In this document: positions 1-5,263 of the stretch, one piece after another | Position numbering within the stretch: position 1 is the first letter of the stretch | Layout: each line of letters starts with the position of its first letter | NCBI GenBank assembly: GCA_002440265.1 | Contig: DJSG01000027.1 | Coordinates: 1-5,263 of the forward strand | From: Bacteroidales bacterium UBA6340 | GTDB taxonomy: Bacteria > Bacteroidota > Bacteroidia > Bacteroidales > Paludibacteraceae | DNA: 5,263 bases | Direction of reading: 5' to 3' | Translations under genes and position numbers: made by a program | Notes under the pieces: generated by a model | The model's input: only the letters and a program-made list of their open reading frames with translations | Database searches by the model: none | Told to the model about the DNA's origin: nothing

Positions 1-97
1 TACTACGCAGCCATTTCGATACACCACATACAATTATACCCTATGCAATCTAATTCTTAAGGAGCAACTAAATAAATCAAATATATCCACAAAAGAC
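1..97. other. AT-rich flank with no supported gene
   Basis: All three + frames close within about 110 nt, at different stops. None of the short tails (for example 19 codons ending at TAA 58-60) has recognisable protein character. No tRNA, terminator hairpin or long repeat is visible. It may hold the last codons of an upstream gene, but the frame cannot be chosen from this window. Confidence 0.4.
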
Positions 98-128
98 TTG
101 TACGTATAAAATAATAATTATACCTTTG
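98..128 (+). promoter_or_regulatory. Bacteroidota-type promoter driving the operon
   Basis: TACCTTTG at 121-128 is an exact match to the Bacteroidota -7 element TAnnTTTG. A TTG at 98-100 sits 20 nt upstream, where the -33 TTTG/TTG element is expected. The region between is AT-rich, as usual for these promoters. Transcription would start at about 132-136, giving a leader of roughly 155 nt before the first start codon at 290. It is the best promoter match seen, and no comparable gap occurs between the genes, so it probably serves the whole operon. The motif match is visible; the start site and activity are inferred. Confidence 0.65.
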
Positions 129-142
129 CTCCCCAAAATATC

Positions 143-219
143 TACATAGATATGGGTGATAATGGAATTACGACAGGAATTATTGCAATACCAACAAGTC
201 GTACCATTCAATCTATGTG
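143..219 (+). promoter_or_regulatory. Structured 5' leader: long imperfect stem-loop
   Basis: Four nested pairings stack into one rod. The outer helix is ACATAGAT 144-151 with ATCTATGT 211-218, plus a T143-G219 wobble. Next come AATGG 161-165 with CCATT 204-208, and TACGAC 169-174 with GTCGTA 198-203. The tip pairs GG 176-177 with CC 191-192 and ATT 179-181 with AAT 187-189, leaving a 5-nt loop at 182-186. That is about 24 base pairs in 77 nt, starting about 10 nt after the predicted transcription start. There is no U-tract, so it is not an intrinsic terminator. It may stabilise the mRNA or act as a regulatory leader. It matches no riboswitch class I recognise. Pairing was found by eye. Confidence 0.4.
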
Positions 220-289
220 AAATATATAACGTCATAATAATTAACCTATCACTAAAAAGTTGCGCTCGACACGAATTAGAGTAAATGAT

Positions 290-727
290 ATGAAGAAAAT
301 AATGTTGGCTCTCATCGCTATTCTGTGCGGCATCTCGGCTTCCTCTGCTAACCGCCTGCAGATAGTGATAGACTACAAAAACGGTATCTACCAAGGATAT
401 ACGTACGATAAAATCATTGTGGAGGAAAAGGACTTCCTGAAAGACAAGCACCGCTACGAGGGGCGGTTCTATGAGGAGTTTCAGAACAACTACAAGGGAG
501 TGGCATACATGCCTGATGTGGTCAATGAAGACGAACCCGTGCTGAAGATAGAGATACTGCAAGTAACCCGAAAAGGCGACTTGCAAGCCAACGTGATTTA
601 CGGAGACCAAACAACCACTATGCAGGCAGAAGGCGGTACATTCGGTACGTTCCTCAACCTGTTCGGGGACGGTATGGAGCACCTTGGCAAACGGGTGGGC
701 AAATGGATGAAAAAGGCTGCCAGATAA
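290..727 (+). CDS. Small exported protein of unknown function, first gene of the operon
   Basis: A 145-residue protein that I cannot assign to a named family. Residues 1-20 form a clear signal peptide: Lys2-Lys3, a hydrophobic core at 4-15, and likely cleavage after Ser-Ser-Ala20. The mature part is soluble and probably beta-rich. It has charged, Tyr-rich strands (about 22-75), a short acidic stretch NEDEP (79-83) and strands at 84-111. A Gly/Phe-rich segment (115-128) leads into a strongly basic, probably amphipathic helix (129-145). ATG 290 is preferred over an in-frame TTG at 260, which would put ten polar residues, three of them Arg, ahead of the signal peptide. The gene lies 28 nt upstream of the ammonia-lyase on the same transcript. 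A role at the envelope with the pigment product is possible but is inferred only from position. Confidence 0.8.
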   Translation: MKKIMLALIAILCGISASSANRLQIVIDYKNGIYQGYTYDKIIVEEKDFLKDKHRYEGRFYEEFQNNYKGVAYMPDVVNEDEPVLKIEILQVTRKGDLQANVIYGDQTTTMQAEGGTFGTFLNLFGDGMEHLGKRVGKWMKKAAR

Positions 728-744
728 ATAGTAAAGACAAAATC

Positions 745-748
745 AGGA
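745..748 (+). promoter_or_regulatory. Ribosome binding site supporting the GTG start of the ammonia-lyase
   Basis: AGGA lies 7 nt upstream of GTG 756. In this frame TAG (729-731) and TAA (732-734) close the reading frame just upstream. No ATG occurs until codon 54, which is inside the conserved N-terminal core. GTG is therefore the only sensible start. Confidence 0.55.
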
Positions 749-755
749 ATACATA

Positions 756-2267
756 GTGAGACATACTATTGACGAAGTAAGAAACATCCTGTATGGCGGC
801 AAACAACTGACCATAACAGATGCAGAATATCAGACTGTAAACGAGAGTTACACGTTCCTCAAACGCTTTGCAGAGGACAAGGTTATCTATGGTATCAATA
901 CCGGTTTCGGACCGATGGCGCAGTGGCGCATAGACGACAAGTATCTGAAAGACCTGCAATACAACATCATACGCAGCCACTCCACCGGTGCGGGCGAGCC
1001 ATTGGAAGACCGCTACGTGCGGGCGGCTATGATAGCACGCTTGGGGTCATTCTTGCAAGGCAAGAGCGGTATCCATACCGAGGCGATAGACTTGCTGACG
1101 GCATTTATCAACCGGAGTATCATACCGTTTGTACCCAAGCACGGCAGCGTGGGGGCAAGCGGCGACTTGGTACAGTTGGCGCATATCGCCCTGTGTCTGA
1201 TAGGCGAAGGCAAGGTACACTACAGGGGCGAATGGCGCAAGACAGGCGAGGTGCTGCAGGAATGTGGGCTGGAGCCTATCCATATCCATATACGCGAGGG
1301 ACTGAGTGCTACCAACGGGACGTCGGTGATGACGGGGATAGGTATGGTGAACCAGTTGGACGCGGAGAACCTGTTGCGCATGGCGGTACTGACAAGCGTA
1401 TGGATGAATGAGGTGGCGTCGTCGTTTGACGACCTGATGGCTGCCCCGCTCAACGAGTACCGCCGCCACGCGGGTCAGATATACATCGCGGAGGAGATGC
1501 GCCGTATTGCCGCAGGGAGCAAGTGTTTGCAGAAGCGCGAACACGAGTTGTATGACAACGGACATAGCGGAGAAAAAGTGTTTGAACACAAAGTGCAGGC
1601 ATACTACAGTCTGCGCTGTACGCCGCAGATATTAGGTCCAATCTATGAGACATTGCAAAACAGCCGCCGCGTACTGGAGGAGGAACTGAATGCCGCCAGC
1701 GACAATCCGATAGTGGACCCTGTGACCAAAAATGTGTATCACGGCGGGAACTTCCACGGGGACTATATCTCGCTGGAAGAAGACAAGGTGAAGATAGTCT
1801 TGGTGCGCCTGACCATGACGGCAGAGCGGCAACTGAACTACCTGTTCCACGACCGTATCAACGGTATCCTGCCGCCATTCCTCAACAAAGGTGTACTGGG
1901 ACTGAACTACGGTATGCAGGCGTGCCAGTTTACCGCTACGAGTACGACGGCGGAGAGCCAGACACTGGCAATGCCCAACTATGTACATTCGATACCCAAC
2001 AACAACGACAACCAGGACATCGTATCGATGGGCACCAATACAGCCGAACTGTGCAAACAGGTGATAGACAATGCGTATCAGGTGATGGCTATCCTGATGA
2101 TGGCACTGGCGCAGGCGGTGGACTGCTTGGGCATAGCAGACAGGTTGGCACCCGCCACCCGTGCGGAGTACGATGCTATCCGCCGTCTTACCCCTACCAT
2201 CGTGGAAGATACACCGTTCTATGAGGATATAGAAGCAATAATACAATACCTTAGAAACAAAGCATAA
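756..2267 (+). CDS. Aromatic amino acid ammonia-lyase (MIO family), probable tyrosine ammonia-lyase of a pigment cluster
   Basis: A 503-residue, full-length enzyme of the histidine/phenylalanine/tyrosine ammonia-lyase family. It is expected to deaminate L-tyrosine to p-coumarate in the cytoplasm, supplying the aryl starter of the polyene. The self-cyclising MIO triad is Ala134-Ser135-Gly136 in GSVGASGDLVQLAH. The catalytic-loop Tyr45 lies in VIYGINTGFG. Other active-site motifs are Asn187 (NGTS), Tyr284 and Arg287 (YYSLRC), Phe333 (GGNFHGDY) and Glu400 (TTAES). The selectivity pair is Ser74-His75 (RSHS), which looks histidase-like. However, RSHS, GDLVQL and the SIPNNNDNQD block (412-421) match, as I recall it, the experimentally tyrosine-specific Flavobacterium johnsoniae enzyme, which is about the same length. 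No hut genes are nearby, while fabG and a ketosynthase are. The family is certain and the substrate is inferred. Automatic annotation would probably call it hutH. Confidence 0.93.
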   Translation: MRHTIDEVRNILYGGKQLTITDAEYQTVNESYTFLKRFAEDKVIYGINTGFGPMAQWRIDDKYLKDLQYNIIRSHSTGAGEPLEDRYVRAAMIARLGSFLQGKSGIHTEAIDLLTAFINRSIIPFVPKHGSVGASGDLVQLAHIALCLIGEGKVHYRGEWRKTGEVLQECGLEPIHIHIREGLSATNGTSVMTGIGMVNQLDAENLLRMAVLTSVWMNEVASSFDDLMAAPLNEYRRHAGQIYIAEEMRRIAAGSKCLQKREHELYDNGHSGEKVFEHKVQAYYSLRCTPQILGPIYETLQNSRRVLEEELNAASDNPIVDPVTKNVYHGGNFHGDYISLEEDKVKIVLVRLTMTAERQLNYLFHDRINGILPPFLNKGVLGLNYGMQACQFTATSTTAESQTLAMPNYVHSIPNNNDNQDIVSMGTNTAELCKQVIDNAYQVMAILMMALAQAVDCLGIADRLAPATRAEYDAIRRLTPTIVEDTPFYEDIEAIIQYLRNKA

Positions 2268-2273
2268 AGCATT

Positions 2274-3077
2274 ATGAAAAGAAGCATTACTTTAGTGGTC
2301 TGCGCCTTGTGTACATGGACGGCTATGGCACAAGACATCATCGTAACCAAAGATGCCAAACGCATTGAGGCAAAGATTCAAGAGGTTTCGAGTACGGAAA
2401 TCAAGTATAAGAAGTTCACCTACCAGGACGGACCTGTGTTCGTACTGCCCATAGCGGATGTGAACTCTATCCTGTTTGAGAACGGAGACGTGCAGGTGTA
2501 CCACCAAGAACCGGTCAAAGCACAAGCCACTGACACGGATACGGACAAAGAAAGCGCAACGGCAAACCAATCCTCCCAACAAGACGACAATCAAACGGGC
2601 TTGATAGAAAAACGGAATAACTATTATTACCTGAATACCGACACAGGAACCACCCGTATGGATGAGCAGGCATACCTGCGGTTCATACAGAATAATTGCC
2701 CCGAAGCATGGCAACGTTACCTGCAAGGCAACAAACTATGGAAAGCCGGTAAGGGACTCCTTGGCGCAGGTATCGGTATTGAGTTTTTAGTCGGAGTACC
2801 CCTGTTATGTGCGGGATATGCCAACATATATAAGGATACATATTATGGTTATGGTGACTACTACAGCAATACCGGCTATGCCCTGGTGGCTTCCGGTGCT
2901 ACGTTTATTGCTATTGGTTCTCTTATGGAAGCAGGTTCTATACCTTTGCTGATTGTGGGCGGCATCAGGCGTAATAATACGCATGAGGTGTACAATGTCA
3001 GTTGTCGTGAGAAAACCCAAGTCTCACTGAATGTACAGAGTGGCGCAAACGGCATCGGATTAGCCCTTAAGTTCTAA
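2274..3077 (+). CDS. Exported or membrane-associated protein of unknown function
   Basis: A 267-residue protein in three parts. A signal peptide spans 1-19, with Ala17-Met-Ala19 before Gln20-Asp21, the Ala-Gln ending common in this phylum. Residues 21-76 form a compact beta module with the pattern 'D-A-K-R-I-E-A-K-I-Q-E-V, E-I-K-Y-K-K-F, GPVFVLP, V-NSILFENGD', a module I recall near the N-terminus of many exported Bacteroidota proteins. A polar, low-complexity Thr/Asp/Gln/Ser linker follows (80-108). After a Tyr/Asn-rich region come two Gly-rich hydrophobic stretches (160-183 and 203-230), probably membrane helices in a hairpin, separated by a Tyr/Gly-rich loop (184-200). The tail ends in beta-like SLNVQSGANGIGLALKF. 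There are 6 nt to the lyase upstream and 9 nt to fabG downstream, so it is co-expressed with the pigment enzymes. An envelope role in localising the product is plausible but unproven. There is no lipobox. Confidence 0.83.
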   Translation: MKRSITLVVCALCTWTAMAQDIIVTKDAKRIEAKIQEVSSTEIKYKKFTYQDGPVFVLPIADVNSILFENGDVQVYHQEPVKAQATDTDTDKESATANQSSQQDDNQTGLIEKRNNYYYLNTDTGTTRMDEQAYLRFIQNNCPEAWQRYLQGNKLWKAGKGLLGAGIGIEFLVGVPLLCAGYANIYKDTYYGYGDYYSNTGYALVASGATFIAIGSLMEAGSIPLLIVGGIRRNNTHEVYNVSCREKTQVSLNVQSGANGIGLALKF

Positions 3078-3086
3078 AGCATAGCA

Positions 3087-3821
3087 ATGGAAACAGAGAA
3101 ATATGCCTTGGTGACAGGCGGTAGCCGCGGTATAGGTTGTGCTATTGCCGAGCGTTTGGCACGCGACGGATACATAGTGGTTATCAATTACCTGAGCAAC
3201 ACACAGGCAGCCGAAGAGACACTGCAGCATATAGAAGCGGCAGGCGGCAAGGCGGAGTTGCTGCCTTATGACGTATCCGATGCGGAAGCCACACGCTCCG
3301 CTTTGCAGAGTTGGGAAGAGAAGCACAAAGATGCTCACTTTGATGTACTTGTAAACAACGCGGGCATTCGGCGTGACAACTTGTTGGTATTTATGGACGA
3401 TAAGGAGTGGCATGATGTGATGACAACCAATCTGGACAGTTTTTATCACCAGACACACTATGTGCTGCAGGGTATGCTGCGTGCACGCCACGGGCGAATA
3501 GTGAATATCTCTTCTATATCGGGAGTGTCGGGCTTGGCAGGACAGGTGAACTACTCTGCCGCCAAAGCCGCACTGATAGGTGCTACCAAGGCACTATCCA
3601 AAGAAGTGGCGGCTCGCAAAGTAACGGTGAATGCCGTGGCTCCCGGGTTCATAGCCACAGACATGACCGCCGACTTGGACGAGACGGCACTGAAGAAGAC
3701 CATACCTATGGGACGCTTCGGCACGGCGGAAGAGGTGGCGGCATTGGTCAGTTTCCTTGTCAGCGAAGAGGCAGCGTATATCACAGGACAGGTAATCAAT
3801 ATAGCGGGAGGAATAGGATGA
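3087..3821 (+). CDS. fabG: 3-oxoacyl-ACP reductase, FabG-type SDR
   Basis: A 244-residue classical short-chain dehydrogenase/reductase of the usual FabG length. It should reduce beta-ketoacyl-ACP to beta-hydroxyacyl-ACP with NADPH in each elongation cycle. The Rossmann cofactor loop is TGGSRGIG (10-17), Asp62 sits in the YDVSD adenine-binding segment, and NNAG is at 90-93. The catalytic tetrad is complete: Asn115, Ser143, Tyr156 and Lys160 (YSAAK). PGFIATDM (186-193) and ITGQVINIAGG (232-242) are the usual C-terminal landmarks. ATG 3087 lies 9 nt after the previous stop. The stop overlaps the ketosynthase start in ATGA, which suggests translational coupling. With an ammonia-lyase and a ketosynthase alongside, it is more likely the dedicated aryl polyene reductase (ApeQ-like role) than the housekeeping FabG. 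The symbol names the family only. Confidence 0.93.
   Translation: METEKYALVTGGSRGIGCAIAERLARDGYIVVINYLSNTQAAEETLQHIEAAGGKAELLPYDVSDAEATRSALQSWEEKHKDAHFDVLVNNAGIRRDNLLVFMDDKEWHDVMTTNLDSFYHQTHYVLQGMLRARHGRIVNISSISGVSGLAGQVNYSAAKAALIGATKALSKEVAARKVTVNAVAPGFIATDMTADLDETALKKTIPMGRFGTAEEVAALVSFLVSEEAAYITGQVINIAGGIG
3806..3812 (+). promoter_or_regulatory. Shine-Dalgarno sequence inside the fabG 3' end
   Basis: GGGAGGA lies 5 nt before the ketosynthase ATG at 3818. It is made of the codons for the last Ala-Gly-Gly residues of the reductase. It is the strongest ribosome-binding match in the window, in a phylum that often does without one. It supports the 4-nt overlapping start and coupled translation. 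Confidence 0.55.
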
Positions 3822-5044
3822 GGCGTGTGGTGATAACCGGTATGGGGATATGGTCCTGTATCGGCAAGGGGAAAGAAGAGGTAACCGAAGCACTTCGCGC
3901 GGGCAAATCGGGTATCGGTATAGATGAACGCCGTACGGAGTATGGGTTCCGTTCGCCCTTGACAGGTATTGTGGCGCGCCCGGAACTGAAAGCACTGCTT
4001 CACAGGCGTCTGCGTATGGGCATGAGCGAAGAAGCGGAATACGCCTACATGGCTTCCCGCGAAGCGTTTGAGCAGGCAGGGATAGACGAACAATATCTCT
4101 TGGATAATGAAGTGGGTGTCATCTTCGGCAATGACAGCACGGCAGGGGCTACGGTGGAGGTACACGAGACGATGAAGCGCACGGGCGACTCCGCACAAGT
4201 GGGTTCGGGACTTATCTTCCAATCGATGAACTCCACCGTAAGTATGAATATGAGTACCATCTTCCATCTGCGCGGGATAAATCTGACCGTATCTGCGGCG
4301 TGTGCCAGTGGCAGTCACTCTATCGGTATGGGTTATATGTTTATCCGACAGGGACTGCAGGATATGATACTGGTGGGCGGAGCGCAAGAGGTGAACGAGT
4401 TCTCCATGGCGGCTTTTGATGCGCTGGGTACGTTCTCCGTACGCACTGCCGACCCGAGCAAAGCCTCACGCCCTTTTGACAAAGACCGAGACGGATTAGT
4501 ACCGAGCGGAGGAGCCGCGGCACTTGTGTTAGAAGACTACGACCATGCCATGGCACGCGGAGCCGATATTATCGGTGAAGTCATCGGATACGGGTTCAGC
4601 AGCAATGGCGGAGCCATCTCACAACCTTCGGCAACAGGCAGCATCGTCGCTATGCAGCGGGCATTGGCGGACGCCGGACTTACTCCGCAGGACATTGATT
4701 ATGTGAATGCCCACGCCACGTCCACACCGCAAGGCGATGATATGGAGGCGAAAGCACTTACCCGTTTGTTCGGCAACTCAAAGGCATGGATATCCAGTAC
4801 CAAGTCCATGACAGGACACGAGTGCTGGATGGCCGGTGCATCCGAAGCCGTCTATAGTCTGCTTATGATGCAGAACGGCTTTGTGGCACCAAACATCAAC
4901 TTGGAGAACACAGCCGACAGTGCCGCCACACTCCGATTGGCAAAGCAAATAGTATTTACCGAAGTGCATACGGTGCTCAGTAACTCGTTTGGCTTCGGTG
5001 GAACCAACTCAGCAATCATACTATGCAACTCTTTGAAGAACTAA
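3818..5044 (+). CDS. Beta-ketoacyl-ACP synthase, FabB/FabF-like, of aryl polyene/flexirubin type
   Basis: A 408-residue condensing enzyme of normal FabB/FabF length. It should extend the acyl chain by decarboxylative condensation with malonyl-ACP. The N-terminal VVITGMGIWSCIG (4-16) is typical. The catalytic triad is complete: Cys162 in SAACASG, His299 in NAHAT and His334 in MTGH, with Lys329 just before. It is therefore an active synthase and not a chain-length factor, which lacks the Cys. RPFDKDRDGLVPSGGA (218-233) and the C-terminal NSFGFGGTNSA (389-399) are conserved. The segment after His334 (SEAVYSLLMMQNGFVAPNIN, 342-361) resembles FabB more than FabF. The loop following His334 reads ECWMAG where FabB/FabF have SLGAAG or ALGAAG, so it belongs to a divergent subgroup. 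It overlaps fabG by 4 nt and the methyltransferase by 22 nt. Primary fatty-acid synthesis is the less likely alternative. Confidence 0.93.
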   Translation: MRRVVITGMGIWSCIGKGKEEVTEALRAGKSGIGIDERRTEYGFRSPLTGIVARPELKALLHRRLRMGMSEEAEYAYMASREAFEQAGIDEQYLLDNEVGVIFGNDSTAGATVEVHETMKRTGDSAQVGSGLIFQSMNSTVSMNMSTIFHLRGINLTVSAACASGSHSIGMGYMFIRQGLQDMILVGGAQEVNEFSMAAFDALGTFSVRTADPSKASRPFDKDRDGLVPSGGAAALVLEDYDHAMARGADIIGEVIGYGFSSNGGAISQPSATGSIVAMQRALADAGLTPQDIDYVNAHATSTPQGDDMEAKALTRLFGNSKAWISSTKSMTGHECWMAGASEAVYSLLMMQNGFVAPNINLENTADSAATLRLAKQIVFTEVHTVLSNSFGFGGTNSAIILCNSLKN

Positions 5045-5263
5045 GACAGAACTACAGCCATGAGCAGTACTCTGCACGAGATGCGCAGGCTCTGGCACAT
5101 ATCTACAGTTGGGGTCCCGTGGTCTTTCAGGTGGCACGTCTGCTACGCAAGTACGGCATACTGCGTCTGCTAAGCGATGCAGGCGACAACGGACTGACGC
5201 AGGCACAGATTGCGCAGCAGACAGGACTGAGCAACTATGCTGCCAAATGTCTGCTGGAAGCCG
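5023..5263 (+). CDS. Probable SAM-dependent methyltransferase, N-terminal part (cut by window end)
   Basis: An open frame from ATG 5023 to the window edge gives 80 residues with no stop. It starts inside the ketosynthase gene in another frame, overlapping by 22 nt, which suggests translational coupling. The visible part has a helical start (1-47, including IYSWGPVVFQVARLLRKYGI at 28-47). It continues into a winged-helix-like segment (48-80), with LTQAQIAQQTGLS at 58-70 followed by NYAAKCLLEA. This is the dimerisation domain that precedes the Rossmann fold in many O- and C-methyltransferases. The SAM-binding glycine motif lies beyond the window. Known aryl polyene and flexirubin clusters carry a methyltransferase that modifies the aryl head, which fits. 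A transcriptional regulator is an alternative on these residues alone, but the leading helices and tight coupling favour the enzyme. Confidence 0.75.
   Translation, partial: MQLFEELRQNYSHEQYSARDAQALAHIYSWGPVVFQVARLLRKYGILRLLSDAGDNGLTQAQIAQQTGLSNYAAKCLLEA

Noticed and set aside
181..190. Perfect 10-bp palindrome TATTGCAATA as a regulator operator
   Set aside because: It is short and AT-rich, lies about 50 nt downstream of the predicted start of transcription, and is better explained as the tip of the larger leader stem-loop.
1..290. Invertible promoter (phase variation), common in Bacteroides
   Set aside because: I found no inverted repeats flanking the promoter on both sides. The repeats seen lie entirely downstream of it.
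290..352. Lipoprotein signal at Cys13 of the first gene
   Set aside because: The residues before Cys13 (Ala-Ile-Leu) do not form a lipobox with Leu at -3. The hydrophobic core continues past the Cys to a normal signal peptidase I site.
77..682. Long open frame on the minus strand opposite the first gene
   Set aside because: Its translation is rich in His, Tyr, Cys and Val, typical of an antisense shadow. It runs through the promoter and leader, while the + strand frame has a signal peptide and fits the operon.
1632..2246. 204-codon minus-strand frame opposite the lyase, and a + strand frame at 923-1411
   Set aside because: Both lie inside the highly conserved lyase gene and have the skewed composition of out-of-frame translation.
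756..2267. Histidine catabolism (hutH)
   Set aside because: No hutU, hutI or other hut gene is adjacent. The sequence blocks and the fabG/ketosynthase context point to tyrosine deamination.
3551..4387. 278-codon open frame on the minus strand spanning the fabG/ketosynthase junction
   Set aside because: It lies opposite two well-conserved enzymes with all catalytic motifs. Its translation has no recognisable domain and a His/Arg/Thr-rich composition.

Overview
The window looks like chromosome of a Bacteroidales-type member of the Bacteroidota. Three things suggest this. There is a promoter of the Bacteroidota pattern (TTG, 20 nt, TAnnTTTG). Several gene starts lack a Shine-Dalgarno sequence. 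The exported proteins are of types common in that phylum, including a signal peptide ending in Ala-Gln. All genes lie on the + strand, packed with gaps of 28, 6 and 9 nt and then overlaps of 4 and 22 nt, so they form one operon that runs off the right edge.

Layout: positions 1-96 are AT-rich with no supported gene. A promoter lies at 98-128 and is followed by a leader of about 155 nt that can fold into a long stem-loop (143-219). The operon then encodes: a small exported protein of unknown function (290-727); an MIO-type aromatic amino acid ammonia-lyase, best read as tyrosine ammonia-lyase (756-2267); a second exported protein of unknown function with two Gly-rich hydrophobic stretches (2274-3077); a FabG-type 3-oxoacyl-ACP reductase (3087-3821); a FabB-like beta-ketoacyl-ACP synthase (3818-5044); and the first 80 residues of a probable SAM-dependent methyltransferase (5023 to the window end).

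An ammonia-lyase with FabG, a ketosynthase and a methyltransferase is the signature of an aryl polyene or flexirubin-type pigment cluster. In the likely scheme, the lyase converts tyrosine to p-coumarate as starter, the ketosynthase and reductase extend it by C2 units into a conjugated polyene, and the methyltransferase decorates the aryl head. The two exported proteins interleaved with the enzymes may help deliver the pigment to, or anchor it in, the outer membrane; that is inference. DarA/DarB, carrier proteins, dehydratases, LolA and MMPL genes are not in view, so aryl polyene cannot be separated from full flexirubin here.
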